Assembly (NCBI RefSeq): GCF_034424625.1
Contig: NZ_CP139976.1
Span: 1,364,001-1,428,000, forward strand
Direction: 5' to 3'
Length of the DNA: 64,000 nucleotides
Source of the DNA: Janthinobacterium lividum
GTDB lineage: Bacteria > Pseudomonadota > Gammaproteobacteria > Burkholderiales > Burkholderiaceae_D
Under the pieces are notes generated by a model. The model saw only the letters and a list, made by a program, of their open reading frames with translations. It ran no database searches and had not been told where the DNA came from. Every line of letters begins with the position of its first letter. Within the stretch, counting starts at the first letter, position 1. A program made the position numbers and the translations under genes. Below, in pieces: positions 26,291-35,991 of this stretch.

Positions 26291-26317
26291 CGTCTATTAA
26301 GTGAAGAGCGCCGCCCC

Positions 26318-27436
26318 ATGGATTCCGTGATTCAAAAAGCTACCCGCATCATCATCAAAGTTGGTTCTTCGCTGGTCACCAACGATGGCCGCGGACTCGA
26401 TCATGCCGCCATCGCGCGCTGGGCCGCGCAGATTTCCGGCTTGCGCGTCCTGGGCAAGGAAGTCGTGCTGGTGAGCTCCGGCGCCATTGCCGAAGGCATG
26501 CTGCGCCTCGGTTTCGAGCAGCGCCCCACCGATATCCACGAATTGCAGGCTTGCGCCGCCGTCGGCCAGATGGGCCTGGCGCAAATCTATGAAAGCAGCT
26601 TCCGCGCCCACAGCCTCGGCACGGCGCAAGTGCTGCTCACGCACGCCGACCTGGCCGACCGCGAACGCTACCTGAATGCCCGTTCCACCCTGACGACCCT
26701 GCTGCGCCTGGGCGTGGTGCCGATCATCAATGAAAACGACACCGTCGTCACCGATGAAATCAAGTTCGGCGACAACGACACCCTGGGTGCCCTGGTGGCC
26801 AACCTGATCGAAGCCGATGCGCTGGTCATCCTGACGGACCAGCACGGCCTGTTCTCGGCCGACCCGCGCAAGGACCCGGACGCTTACCTGATCACGCAAG
26901 GCATCGCCGGCGATCCGGCCCTGGAAGCGATGGCCGGCGGTGCCGGCAGCAGCCTGGGGCGTGGCGGCATGCTGACGAAAATCCTTGCCGCCAAGCGCGC
27001 CGCCAAGTCCGGCGCCCATACCATCATCGCCTGGGGCCGCGACAGCGACGTGCTCAGCCGCCTGGCACAGGGCGAAGCGATCGGCACGGAGTTGCGGGCG
27101 CAAACGGGGCAATTGACGGCGCGCAAGCAGTGGATGGCCGATCATTTGCATACGGCCGGCGCCGTCGTGCTCGATGCGGGCGCCGTGCAAAAGCTGCGCC
27201 AGGAAGGCAAGTCACTGTTGCCGATCGGCGTGACGGGCGTGAATGGCGAATTCGGCCGCGGCGCCGTGATCACCTGCGTCGATGCCGATGGCGCGCCCGT
27301 GGCGCGCGGCCTGTCCAATTACACGAGCGGCGAAGCGCGCCGCATCATGCGCAAGCCTTCCACCGAGATCGAGTCCATCCTCGGCTATATGGAAGGCCAT
27401 GAGCTGATTCATCGCGATAATATGGTCTTGCTGTAA
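26318..27436 (+). CDS. proB: glutamate 5-kinase
   Basis: A 372-residue enzyme that phosphorylates glutamate in the first step of proline synthesis. The amino-acid-kinase domain starts with [10 protein letters not shown] and contains NENDTV and [14 protein letters not shown]-terminal PUA domain occupies about residues 280-370. Feedback inhibition by proline is usual for this form. proA is not adjacent. A strong terminator follows. Confidence 0.95.
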   Translation: MDSVIQKATRIIIKVGSSLVTNDGRGLDHAAIARWAAQISGLRVLGKEVVLVSSGAIAEGMLRLGFEQRPTDIHELQACAAVGQMGLAQIYESSFRAHSLGTAQVLLTHADLADRERYLNARSTLTTLLRLGVVPIINENDTVVTDEIKFGDNDTLGALVANLIEADALVILTDQHGLFSADPRKDPDAYLITQGIAGDPALEAMAGGAGSSLGRGGMLTKILAAKRAAKSGAHTIIAWGRDSDVLSRLAQGEAIGTELRAQTGQLTARKQWMADHLHTAGAVVLDAGAVQKLRQEGKSLLPIGVTGVNGEFGRGAVITCVDADGAPVARGLSNYTSGEARRIMRKPSTEIESILGYMEGHELIHRDNMVLL

Positions 27437-27460
27437 GCTCCCGCTTGCTGCGAATCAAAA

Positions 27461-27487
27461 AACGGCCCTTGCGGGCCGTTTTTTTTT
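27461..27487. terminator. terminator between proB and nth
   Basis: AACGGCCC (27461-27468) and GGGCCGTT (27473-27480) form an 8-base stem with a TTGC loop, followed by nine T's. An A-run precedes the stem, so it can serve both convergent genes. Confidence 0.9.
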
Positions 27488-27490
27488 GCT

Positions 27491-28138
27491 CTATACCACG
27501 GCCGGCATCGGCGACTTGTCCTTGTAATCGCACAGGTCGGCAATCATGCAGTTCCAGCATTGGGGCTTGCGCGCCGTGCACGTGTAGCGGCCGTGCAAGA
27601 TGAGCCAGTGGTGGGCGTCGTGCAGGAATTCCTTGGGGATGAATTTCAGCAGTTTTTGCTCGACGATATCGACATTCTTGCCCGGCGCGATGCCGGTGCG
27701 GTTCGAGACGCGGAAGATATGCGTATCCACGGCCATGGTCGGTTCGCCAAACGCCGTGTTCATGACCACATTCGCCGTCTTGCGGCCCACGCCGGGCAAG
27801 GCTTCCAGCGAGGCGCGGTCGCGCGGCACTTCGCCGCCGTGCTGCTCCAGCAGTATCTGGCAGGTGGCGATGACGTTCTTCGCCTTGGTGCGGAACAGGC
27901 CGATGGTGCGGATGTAGCTGGCCAGCTCGTCCACGCCCAGGGCCAGTATCGTGGCCGGCGTATTGGCGACCGGATACAGCAAGCGGGTCGCCTTGTTGAC
28001 GGACACGTCCGTTGCCTGCGCCGACAGCAGCACGGCGATCAGCAGCTCGAACGGCGTCGTGTAGTCGAGTTCCGTTTTCGGGGAAGGGTTGGCGGCGCGA
28101 AAGCGCGTAAAGATTTCCAGGCGTTTGGCGGCGTTCAT
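27491..28138 (-). CDS. nth: endonuclease III
   Basis: A 215-residue bifunctional DNA glycosylase/AP lyase that removes oxidised pyrimidines. The helix-hairpin-helix LPGVGRKTA carries the catalytic Lys120, and Asp138 lies in AVDTHIFR, the same numbers as E. coli Nth. The 4Fe-4S cluster ligands are Cys187, Cys194, Cys197 and Cys203. The start overlaps the stop of the rnfB-like gene by 4 bases, so it is translated from the same mRNA. Confidence 0.96.
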   Translation of the reverse strand: MNAAKRLEIFTRFRAANPSPKTELDYTTPFELLIAVLLSAQATDVSVNKATRLLYPVANTPATILALGVDELASYIRTIGLFRTKAKNVIATCQILLEQHGGEVPRDRASLEALPGVGRKTANVVMNTAFGEPTMAVDTHIFRVSNRTGIAPGKNVDIVEQKLLKFIPKEFLHDAHHWLILHGRYTCTARKPQCWNCMIADLCDYKDKSPMPAVV

Positions 28139-28866
28139 GCGTCTTTTTTCGGGGTGATGGTGGCTGGCTGGGCGGTGTCCGTGCTGGCGGCAGCGGCCTT
28201 GGCGCGCGCGCGCTCCATGGCGGCGGCGATGATGGCGCGCTTGCGTTCCTTTTCGGCCTGTTCGTCTGGCGTGACGGGCACTTCCTGCGTCACTTCATGC
28301 ATCTTGGCGACTGCCTTGGCGGCCAGGCGTGCTTCATTTTCCTCTGTTTCGCGGCGCAAACGCTGCGTGCGGAAATCGTGGCGCGCGCGCGCGTCGTCTG
28401 CCTCGGCCTGGCTCCAGGCATCCCAGCCCGTGGCGTCGCCGCTGACCGGGTACATGACGATGCAGTCGACGGGGCAGGGCGCCACGCACAGGTCGCAGCC
28501 CGTGCACAGGCTTGTCACCACCGTATGCATCTGCTTGGCGGCGCCGACGATGGCGTCGACGGGACAGGCCTGGATGCACAGGGTACAGCCGATACACAGC
28601 GATTCGTCGATATAGGCGACAGATCGCGGACGTTCGAGGCCGTTGACGGGATTGAGCGGGATGACTTTTTTGCCCAGCAAGCCGGCCAGACGCACGATGC
28701 CTTGCGCACCGCCCGGCGGGCACTGGTTGATGTCGGCGCTGCCGGCGGCAATCGCTTCCGCATACGGGCGGCAACCGTTGTAGCCGCATTTGGTGCATTG
28801 CGTTTGCGGCAGCAAGTCTTCGATCTGGTCGGCAAGTGAGGGAGGGGCAGGGTGCGGCACGGTCAT
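28135..28866 (-). CDS. rsxB: RnfB-like iron-sulfur protein
   Basis: A 243-residue protein with a 4Fe-4S domain near the N-terminus (CTKCGYNGC with a later Cys) and two ferredoxin-type clusters ([12 protein letters not shown] and [12 protein letters not shown]). The C-terminus is charged and helical. It resembles RnfB/RsxB without the N-terminal membrane helix, and no other rnf gene is nearby, which is common in Burkholderiales where it precedes nth. It may deliver electrons to the Nth cluster or another partner. The start at 28866 ([11 protein letters not shown]) is chosen by family length; 28896 and 28950 are alternatives, and none has a good ribosome site. Confidence 0.82.
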   Translation of the reverse strand: MTVPHPAPPSLADQIEDLLPQTQCTKCGYNGCRPYAEAIAAGSADINQCPPGGAQGIVRLAGLLGKKVIPLNPVNGLERPRSVAYIDESLCIGCTLCIQACPVDAIVGAAKQMHTVVTSLCTGCDLCVAPCPVDCIVMYPVSGDATGWDAWSQAEADDARARHDFRTQRLRRETEENEARLAAKAVAKMHEVTQEVPVTPDEQAEKERKRAIIAAAMERARAKAAAASTDTAQPATITPKKDA

Positions 28867-29141
28867 CTTCCACGGTAAAACGCCATTATCGGCCATCCGG
28901 CACGCGCACAAGTAAAAACCTGTTGCGCGAGAGGGGATAGCCGGCGCCATGACAGCCTGTTGCAGGCGCGCCGCAATCGTATTTTATTTCCCATGGGAAT
29001 GTCAAAGTGCAAATAAACAACTTTGCAATTTCTTTTTTTTGTGGGAGCATGATTTTTATCAAGCCAGTGATCAAAAAAGCCGACCGCCAGTCCTGTTGCC
29101 GCGCCTGCATTGCAAGGTGCGCCAGGCCATAGGAGCCAAAC

Positions 29142-29969
29142 ATGCGTTTCCTCCGGACAGTTGGTTTGCCCTTCTGTTTATTCATGCACGCTACACTTGC
29201 CCTTGCACACGGGCAGGCTGGCTCCCCCATGGCGGCGCCGGGCGCTGCCAGCTCGCGCATCGTCCGCTTCGCCGCGGAAGACTGGCCGCCCTTTATTTCC
29301 CGCAGCCTGCCTGCCGACGGCATGTCCGGGGCGATGGTCAGCGCCATCTTCGAACGCATGGGCTATGTCGTCAAATATGAGTATTTCCCGTGGAAGCGCG
29401 CCATGCAGTTTGGCCTGGCCAGTTCCCGCTATGCCGGGTTTCTGGCTGTCTGGCGTACGCCCGAACGGGAAAAACTCTGCCACTTTTCTGTTCCGGTTGG
29501 CAATACGCAAGGCGTGCTGGCCTACCTGAAGGAGGATGGCGTGCCCGGTACCGCCCTGGCCGACCTGGGCAAGCTGCGTATCGGCACCGTGGCCGGCTAT
29601 TCGAATGGCGAGCAGTTCGACGGCATGGTGGCGCGCGGCGAGTTGAAGACGGAAGAGGGCTTGAACGATGCGACGAATCTGAAGAAACTGCTCATCAAGC
29701 GTTACCGCGTGATCGTCATCGAGCGCCATGTCCTGCAGCACTTGCTGATGGGACGCAACTTCAGCAAGGCCGAGCGGGAGCGCATCGCCATCATCGATAC
29801 CGTCTTCAAGGAGCGTCCCGTGCACGTGTGCTTCCAGCGCGACGCGGAAGGGGCGGCGCGGCAAAAGCGCTTCAACGAAGCGGCGCGCGACATCGATACG
29901 GCCCGGCTGGAACGCGATTACTGGAAGCGGCTCGACCAGAGCCTGGCGACCGCCCCGGCCAGTCCCTGA
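29142..29969 (+). CDS. periplasmic solute-binding protein (SBP family 3)
   Basis: A 275-residue exported protein: the signal peptide ends near residue 23 (ALAHG). The mature part starts with RIVRFAAEDWPPF, the opening of family-3 amino-acid-type binding proteins, and continues with YEYFPWKRAMQFG and the second-lobe GTVAGYSNG. No ABC permease or ATPase genes are adjacent, so it may be an orphan binding protein or a sensor input. It is followed by a TonB receptor 126 bases on, in the same direction. Confidence 0.78.
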   Translation: MRFLRTVGLPFCLFMHATLALAHGQAGSPMAAPGAASSRIVRFAAEDWPPFISRSLPADGMSGAMVSAIFERMGYVVKYEYFPWKRAMQFGLASSRYAGFLAVWRTPEREKLCHFSVPVGNTQGVLAYLKEDGVPGTALADLGKLRIGTVAGYSNGEQFDGMVARGELKTEEGLNDATNLKKLLIKRYRVIVIERHVLQHLLMGRNFSKAERERIAIIDTVFKERPVHVCFQRDAEGAARQKRFNEAARDIDTARLERDYWKRLDQSLATAPASP

Positions 29970-30095
29970 CACGGCGCGTCGCTGTTGTTAGTTGCCAAAA
30001 CGAAATATCTAAATACGAAACCATTCGTTCTTGTTTGTTTGTCCATCCTTTAGTCTGCAGCCACTGTGTTGACGACTTGAAAAGGATGTTTCCGT

Positions 30096-32663
30096 ATGCT
30101 GGAATTGATTCACAAGCAAGACCCCATCCCGCGCCTGCGGCAACTGGCGTACGCCGTCTCGGTGGCCGTGCTCGTGCTGGGGGCGCCTGGCGTGGCGCAT
30201 GCGCAAGAAGCGGTGCCTGCCGGGGACGGTGCGCAGGCTGCAGCCCCGCTCGATGCCGTTATCGTGACGGGGGCGCGCGGCACGGGCCGCACGGTGGCCA
30301 ACAGCGCCGCACCGATCGACGTGATCAGCGCGCAGCAATTGCAGGCCACGGGCAAATTGAACTTGCTCGATGCGCTGGATACGGCCTTGCCGTCATTCAA
30401 CTTGCCGGCCCGCGTGCAGCCTGACCTGGGCAGCATCGTGCGCGCCGGGCAGCTGCGCAACCTCGATCCATCGCATACTCTGGTGCTGGTCAACGGCAAG
30501 CGCCGCCATACGACGGCCATCGTCAATGAGGACGGCTTTCCGGGTTCCGTCGCCACCGACCTGGCCCTGATCCCCACGGGGGCGATTGCCCGCGTGGAAA
30601 TCCTGCGCGACGGTGCTTCCGCCATCTACGGCTCGGACGCCATCGCCGGTGTCATCAACATCATCCTGAAGTCGGATGACAAGGGCAATTTCAGCACGCA
30701 ACTCGGTTCCACCTACGAGGGCGACGGCACGAACGGGTCGGCACGCATCGATGGCGGCATGCGCCTGGGCGAACACGGCTTTGCCCACTTCGGCGCCGAA
30801 GTCCAGCGCCAAGGCATCGCCGTGCGCAATTTTGGACTGAATCCCGCTTATCTGTCGTATCCGGCCGTGCGCAACAGCGATGGCCAACTGGTGAAATTGG
30901 GACCGAACAACAGCTTGCCGGCGGGCGCTTCGCCCAACCCGGCCGAAGCAAACCGCAACAGCAATCCATGGCGCAATACGGGCGTGCCGCAAAGCACGAC
31001 CGCCTCGCTCAGCGCCAACCTCGGCTATGACGTGTCGAACGAGGTGCAACTGTATGGTTTCGGCATCTATGCGCACCGCAATGCCCGCTCGGCGCAGAAT
31101 TTCCGCCTGCCCAATACCATTTTCAATAACAACAAAGGCTTGCTGGCCGTGTATCCCGACGGTTTCACGCCATATGAAACGACGAGCGAAAACGACTTTT
31201 CGCTGACGGGCGGCGTCAAGGGCGAGACGGCGGGCTGGTCCTGGGACCTGAGCACGACGTATGGCCGCGACGATATCGACGTGGGCGTCGAACACTCGGC
31301 CAATTACTCGCTGACTTATCCCGGTGGCAAGACCGATTTTACTATCGGCAATCAGCGCTACAGCCGCTCGACCACGAATGCCGAGGTGCGCCGCCCCGTG
31401 CAACTGGGCTTGAGCGAGCCGGCCGACCTGAGCCTGGGCCTCGAGTATTCGCATGAAACGCAGCAGCGCAGCCCCGGCGAGCCCGCTTCCTGGCAGGGCA
31501 GTGGCTCGTCGGCGCTGGCCGGCTATCTGCCCGTCGATGCATCCGACACGGCGCGCCACAGCCATGCGGCGTATATCGGCCTGGGCGCGAAACTGACGCC
31601 GCAATGGCTGCTCGACACGGCTCTGCGCGCCGAGAAATATTCCGATTTCGGCAGCAAGACGACGGGCCGTTTGTCCACCCGTTATGACGTGACGTCCACG
31701 GTCGCCGTACGCGCTACCGTCAGCAACGGTTTCCATGCACCTAGCCTGGTGACGCAATCGTATTCGAACACGTCCGACCATGCGGGCGTGCCGTACACCC
31801 TGGCGCAGCCCAATTCCGCTGCCGCACGGGCCCTGGGTGCGCAAGCATTAAAACCGGAAAAATCGACGAATCTGTCAGCAGGGCTGACCTTCAATCCTAC
31901 GCCCACCCTGCGCCTGGCCGTTGACGCGTATCAAATCAAGGTCAGCGACCGCCTGGGCGTGTCGTCGAACATCGGCATCGACCGCAGCTCGGGCGTGGCG
32001 CTCGACGGCAGCGGCCGGCCGCTGACGGGGGCGCAAGCGAGCGTCATTGAAAACCTGCTGCGCTCGGCGGGGCTGACGGTAGGCAATGGCCTGGTCGCGC
32101 ATTACTTTGCCAACGTGGGCGACACGCGCACGCGCGGCATCGACTTGACGGCCGAGGATGTCCTGCGCGTGGCCGATGGCAAGCTGCGCTGGACGGCGGC
32201 CGCGAATATCAACCATACGAGCCTGGTCGGCAAGGCTGCACTGCCGGCCGTGCTGCAAGGTTTGCCGAACATCGGCACCTTGAGCAAGTCGGCCGAGTAC
32301 GACTTGCTGTACCGGGCGCCGCGCGACAAGGAGATCGTCACCCTGGCGTATGAAAAAGCCGGCTGGACATTCAACCTGCGCGAAACGCGCTACGGCAAGC
32401 TCAAGCGCCTGAACGCCATCACGGGCGGCGACTACCAGCTGAAGGCCGCCTTCGTGACGGATGTCAGCGTCGGCTACGACATCAGCAAGCGCATCAACGT
32501 GACGGTGGGCGCCAACAATGTCTTTGACCAGAAGCCCAGCCAGGTGCCGCGCGCAGCGCGCAGTGCTGCGAATCTGGCGCAGTACACGGGCGCCTACGAC
32601 AATTCGGGACCATTGGGCGTATTGGGCGGTTACTACTACGCCCGCGCCACTGTTCACTTTTGA
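30096..32663 (+). CDS. TonB-dependent receptor
   Basis: An 855-residue outer-membrane receptor. A signal peptide of about 35 residues ends at VAHAQ. A TonB-box-like DAVIVTGAR comes next, then a plug with VLVNGKRRH and VEILRDGASAIYGSDAIAGVINI, as in the large receptor group linked to oligosaccharide, aromatic or peptide uptake. The barrel ends in a terminal Phe (ARATVHF), the usual assembly signal. It is followed 46 bases later by a Tat-exported dioxygenase-like gene, probably in the same operon. The substrate is unknown, but an aromatic compound or siderophore is plausible from that neighbour. Confidence 0.88.
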   Translation: MLELIHKQDPIPRLRQLAYAVSVAVLVLGAPGVAHAQEAVPAGDGAQAAAPLDAVIVTGARGTGRTVANSAAPIDVISAQQLQATGKLNLLDALDTALPSFNLPARVQPDLGSIVRAGQLRNLDPSHTLVLVNGKRRHTTAIVNEDGFPGSVATDLALIPTGAIARVEILRDGASAIYGSDAIAGVINIILKSDDKGNFSTQLGSTYEGDGTNGSARIDGGMRLGEHGFAHFGAEVQRQGIAVRNFGLNPAYLSYPAVRNSDGQLVKLGPNNSLPAGASPNPAEANRNSNPWRNTGVPQSTTASLSANLGYDVSNEVQLYGFGIYAHRNARSAQNFRLPNTIFNNNKGLLAVYPDGFTPYETTSENDFSLTGGVKGETAGWSWDLSTTYGRDDIDVGVEHSANYSLTYPGGKTDFTIGNQRYSRSTTNAEVRRPVQLGLSEPADLSLGLEYSHETQQRSPGEPASWQGSGSSALAGYLPVDASDTARHSHAAYIGLGAKLTPQWLLDTALRAEKYSDFGSKTTGRLSTRYDVTSTVAVRATVSNGFHAPSLVTQSYSNTSDHAGVPYTLAQPNSAAARALGAQALKPEKSTNLSAGLTFNPTPTLRLAVDAYQIKVSDRLGVSSNIGIDRSSGVALDGSGRPLTGAQASVIENLLRSAGLTVGNGLVAHYFANVGDTRTRGIDLTAEDVLRVADGKLRWTAAANINHTSLVGKAALPAVLQGLPNIGTLSKSAEYDLLYRAPRDKEIVTLAYEKAGWTFNLRETRYGKLKRLNAITGGDYQLKAAFVTDVSVGYDISKRINVTVGANNVFDQKPSQVPRAARSAANLAQYTGAYDNSGPLGVLGGYYYARATVHF

Positions 32664-32709
32664 TCTGCCTTCGCTATCTCCATACTTATCATCAAGAACA
32701 GGAACGGAT

Positions 32710-33387
32710 ATGTCTGACAATACTCAACACGCGGCCATCGATCTGGAATGGGCCAATCTCCTCTCACCGCAGCGTCGCACGGTCTTGCGCGGCGGCGGTC
32801 TGGTGGCGGCATTGGCCGCATCCGGCTTGGCGGGCACAGCCCTGGCGCAGGAAGCCAAACCGTCGCGTGTGAAACCAGCGCCCGGCAAGAGCCCGTGGGG
32901 CGAGCATACGGACAAGGCGCCCACGCCGCGCCCCGTCAGCGTGCGGCCCGGCGAGGAAACCTTGCCGTCGACCCCGCGCGCCTACACGGATATCGAGAGC
33001 TATCACGCGCATATCTATTTTGACGAAGACAGTTACCAGAAAGCGGCGCTGATACGCAAGTGGGCGGCCGAGCGTTTCCAGATCGAGCTGGGCGACTGGA
33101 ACCTGGAGCCGCGCGGCCCCCACGTGACGCCGTCGTTTTATTTTGGCTTTACCAATGATCTGCTGCCCGTGATCGTGCCGTGGCTGCAGCTGAACAGCCT
33201 GGGACTGACGATACTGATCCACCCGAATACGGAAGATCCGCGCGCCGACCACCTGTATTACGCGCTGTGGGTAAACCGCTCGCAGCCTGTGAATGGCTAT
33301 GCGATGAAGAAGCCTGGACCGGGCGAGCCGAGAGTCGAGCAGATCTTTGTCAATACGCGTCCGACGGTGAAAATCGAGCGCGCATGA
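32710..33387 (+). CDS. exported DOPA 4,5-dioxygenase-like protein
   Basis: A 225-residue protein. Residues 22-47 look like a Tat signal (RRTVLR, then a hydrophobic stretch ending in TALAQ). A proline-rich linker follows, then the DOPA-dioxygenase domain at about 95-210 with SYHAHIYFD, GPHVTPSFYFGF and LIHPNTEDPRADH; these His residues are the expected metal ligands. The family usually consists of cytoplasmic proteins of about 110-120 residues that open catechol rings at the 4,5 position. An exported copy beside a TonB receptor suggests periplasmic attack on an imported catechol. AGGA lies 6 bases before the ATG. Activity is inferred only. Confidence 0.78.
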   Translation: MSDNTQHAAIDLEWANLLSPQRRTVLRGGGLVAALAASGLAGTALAQEAKPSRVKPAPGKSPWGEHTDKAPTPRPVSVRPGEETLPSTPRAYTDIESYHAHIYFDEDSYQKAALIRKWAAERFQIELGDWNLEPRGPHVTPSFYFGFTNDLLPVIVPWLQLNSLGLTILIHPNTEDPRADHLYYALWVNRSQPVNGYAMKKPGPGEPRVEQIFVNTRPTVKIERA

Positions 33388-33390
33388 AAA

Positions 33391-33424
33391 AAAGCCACAC
33401 CAGTGTGAACTGGGGTGGCTTTTT
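33391..33424. terminator. terminator between the dioxygenase gene and phaZ
   Basis: A 14-base stem with one mismatch (33391-33404 with 33409-33422), a GTGA loop and A/T-runs on both sides. It can end both convergent transcripts. Confidence 0.85.
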
Positions 33425-33441
33425 GATGGATATGCCGTGTA

Positions 33442-34662
33442 TTAGCCGTGTTTCTGGATGAATTCGCCGATTTTCGGGCAAATGATCTCACGCCAGCGGC
33501 GGCCCGAGAAGATGCCGTAATGGCCGCATTTCGGCGCCACGAAGTCTTGTTGCATCTCGGCAGGGATGCCGGAACACAAGTCATGCGCCGCCTGCGTCTG
33601 GCCGGCGCCGGAAATGTCGTCCAGTTCGCCTTCCACGGTGAACAGCGCCACATTCGTGATGTCTTGCGGACGCACCAGCTGGCCGCCCACTTTCCAGGTG
33701 CCCATCGGCAGGCTGAATTCCTGGAAAACCGTTTTAATGGTTTCCAGATAGTACTCGGCCGGCATGTCCAGTACGGCGTTGTACTCGTTGTAGAACTGGC
33801 GGTGGCCTTCCGCCGGCTCGTCGTCGCCCGTCACCAGGTGCATGTAGAACTCGCGGTGGCTTTGCGCGTGGCGGCCCGGGTTCATGGCGATGAAGCCGGC
33901 ATGCTGCAGGAAGCCCGGATACACCTTGCGGCCAAAGCCCGGGTAGTTCGGCGGCACCGCGTAGATCACGGTGTTTTCAAACCACGAGAATTTCTTTTCC
34001 GTCGCCAGGTTGTTCACTTGCGTGGGCGAGCGGCGCGGGTCGATCGGGCCGCCCATCATCGTCATGGTTTTCGGCATGTGCGGATCTTTGGCTGTCGCCA
34101 TCAGCGAGATGGCGGCCAGCACGGGCACGGTCGGTTGACAGACGGAAATAACGTGCAAGTCAGGCGCCAGCAGGCGGATGAATTCCTGCACATAATAAAT
34201 GTAGTCGTCCAGGTGGAATGGGCCTTCCGTCAGCGGTACCATGCGCGCGTCCGTCCAGTCGGTGATGTAGACATCGTGCTCGGCCAGCAAGCCGCGCACG
34301 GTATCGCGCAGCAGGGTCGAGTGGTGACCGGACAGGGGGGCAACCAGCAAAACTTTGGGCTGTTGCAAGCCAGTGGCTTCTTTTTTGAAGTGAATCAGGC
34401 GGCAAAACGGTTTTGTCACGACAACGTGTTCGCGGATGTCGACGCTCTCGCCTTGGACGAGAACGGATTGGATGTCGAATTGTGGTTTTTCGTAGTCTTT
34501 GCCAAGGCGGTACATCAGCTCGTAGCCGGCTGCGATGCGTTGCGAAAACGGGGTGTGGGCCAGTGGAGAAACCGGGTTGGTAAATAACTTGGAGGACATG
34601 TCTGCCCATTGCATCACCGGAGTGAGGAAAGAGCGTTGCAGTTCGTGCAGTTGGTAAAGCAT
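33442..34662 (-). CDS. phaZ: intracellular polyhydroxyalkanoate depolymerase
   Basis: A 406-residue enzyme of the PhaZ1 type that mobilises stored PHB granules. It starts MLYQLHELQRSFLTP, the typical PhaZ opening; a longer frame upstream is not needed because AAGGA lies before ATG 34662. The catalytic Cys175 replaces the lipase serine in SVCQPTVP, as in Cupriavidus PhaZ1. A C-terminal GHYGIFSGRRWREII contains the catalytic His. It has no signal peptide. PHA metabolism also appears in the granule-associated gene at 37590. Confidence 0.92.
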   Translation of the reverse strand: MLYQLHELQRSFLTPVMQWADMSSKLFTNPVSPLAHTPFSQRIAAGYELMYRLGKDYEKPQFDIQSVLVQGESVDIREHVVVTKPFCRLIHFKKEATGLQQPKVLLVAPLSGHHSTLLRDTVRGLLAEHDVYITDWTDARMVPLTEGPFHLDDYIYYVQEFIRLLAPDLHVISVCQPTVPVLAAISLMATAKDPHMPKTMTMMGGPIDPRRSPTQVNNLATEKKFSWFENTVIYAVPPNYPGFGRKVYPGFLQHAGFIAMNPGRHAQSHREFYMHLVTGDDEPAEGHRQFYNEYNAVLDMPAEYYLETIKTVFQEFSLPMGTWKVGGQLVRPQDITNVALFTVEGELDDISGAGQTQAAHDLCSGIPAEMQQDFVAPKCGHYGIFSGRRWREIICPKIGEFIQKHG

Positions 34663-34835
34663 ATAGAGTCCTTGTTTAATTCCAAGCGCCAATATCGGCT
34701 CAAATATCATAATCCAATTCTACGATATTTGTTGAGGACAAAATGTGCTTTACCGCGCACAGGTCCACAGTTTGCGCTTTGGTGTGACAGGGCGCCACAC
34801 TTGCGTGGATAGAGCTGCAACGATGCTTTAAAAGC

Positions 34836-34862
34836 AAAAAAAGCAGCGTTTCCGCTGCTTTT
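34836..34862 (-). terminator. terminator of fdxA
   Basis: A 10-base stem AAAAGCAGCG/CGCTGCTTTT (34839-34848 with 34853-34862). On the minus strand it is followed by T's (the A-run at 34836-34842), so it ends fdxA. The plus strand has T's as well. Confidence 0.8.
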
Positions 34863-34937
34863 CGTCTGTTTTTTCGCCGCCCCGCCCCTGCGGAGAAGAG
34901 TCTCTCCGCCAGAACGGCCGCGGCAAGTGCCGTGCGC

Positions 34938-35261
34938 TTAGCGCACCAGCATGTCGAGCTTGTCCTTGACGTCCTTGAATTGCTCGGCTTCCGGCAAGGC
35001 AGCCTTCGTCTTGGTGATCGAAGGCCAGTTACGGGCCAGATCGACGTTGATCTTGATGAAGGCTTGCTGGTCGCCCGGCACGTCTTCTTCCGCGAAAATC
35101 GCGTTCACCGGGCACTCTGCCACGCAGACTGCGCAGTCAATACATTCGTCCGGATCGATTGCCAGGAAGTTCGGGCCTTCCCGGAAACAATCTACCGGGC
35201 AGACATCGACGCAGTCGGTATAGCGACAGGCGATGCAGGATTCGGTGACAACGTGGGTCAT
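34938..35261 (-). CDS. fdxA: seven-iron ferredoxin FdxA
   Basis: A 107-residue 7Fe ferredoxin carrying one 3Fe-4S and one 4Fe-4S cluster. Cysteines at 9, 12, 17, 21 and 25 and the [12 protein letters not shown] block at 40-50 supply the ligands. The opening THVVTESCI is typical of FdxA. It is a small cytoplasmic electron carrier. It is a single gene with its own terminator; the upstream 350 bases hold its control region. Confidence 0.94.
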   Translation of the reverse strand: MTHVVTESCIACRYTDCVDVCPVDCFREGPNFLAIDPDECIDCAVCVAECPVNAIFAEEDVPGDQQAFIKINVDLARNWPSITKTKAALPEAEQFKDVKDKLDMLVR

Positions 35262-35614
35262 AACAGTCCTATCAATTTGGGGGAGGTGCTGTAGCGCCTG
35301 CAGGAAACTCGGCGGCGCATACTAAAGCAAAGCATTGTATTTTAAGGCAATTCGCTATTTCTCACAAATCCCGCTTATATACAATACATATAAGCAAATT
35401 CATTTTTTGACGGTGCCGTTGCCGCGCAGAGCGGGTAATTCAGCGACTATCCGGGACGTTGCCATAAAGAACGCGGCAAGAAAGCGACAGTCACCCGATG
35501 CGGCAGGGTGCAGGGCGGGCGGTGTGCTGGCTTGCCGTGTGGTGTTTTTGTTTTACTCAAATCAAGACCGGCACAAAATAAGCGCAGGAACAATCAGGCC
35601 AAGTGTCGGAACAT
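35262..35614. other. intergenic region upstream of fdxA with an 8-base inverted repeat
   Basis: This 353-base gap has no convincing gene. It contains a perfect inverted repeat GCTTATAT-N7-ATATAAGC at 35373-35395 in an AT-rich patch, which could be a regulator site. It lies downstream of the emfourin stop and upstream of fdxA, so it more likely serves fdxA. Confidence 0.5.
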
Positions 35615-35902
35615 TCAGGCGCTGGCGCGTATTTGCGTCAGTAACTGTTGCCAACGTGCATTTTCAGCACTGCCATCCTCGGCAAATGTGATGGTGCGGC
35701 GCGCGGTGGGTGCGTCGACGGTGATCTGCCATTGGGGGATGTCGGCACCCACCTGCTGGCCCGTCGCCTGTGAGTGCGTGAAAAAGCCGCTGCTGGCCAG
35801 TGCCGCTTCCAGTCCGGGGCCGGCCGGATGGGCTTGCGTATCGATGTCGTACTGTTCGCTCAGGCCGGCAAAGCCGCCGCTGCTGCGGGCTGAAATTTTC
35901 AT
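35615..35902 (-). CDS. emfourin-like metalloprotease inhibitor
   Basis: A 95-residue protein starting MKISARSSGGFAGL, which matches the emfourin family, protein inhibitors of protealysin-like M4 peptidases. It has no signal peptide, as known emfourins are cytoplasmic. AAGGAG lies 4 bases before the ATG. It follows an M4-like metallopeptidase by 89 bases in the same direction, the arrangement known from the Serratia protealysin operon, so a protease-inhibitor pair is likely. Confidence 0.78.
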   Translation of the reverse strand: MKISARSSGGFAGLSEQYDIDTQAHPAGPGLEAALASSGFFTHSQATGQQVGADIPQWQITVDAPTARRTITFAEDGSAENARWQQLLTQIRASA

Positions 35903-35991
35903 GCTGCTCCTTCTGGTGGACGGTGGTGGGGACGTGGTGCGGCATGTCATCGTCTGCTGTCGACTATTGACTTGCTCGCGGCGTATGGCAT

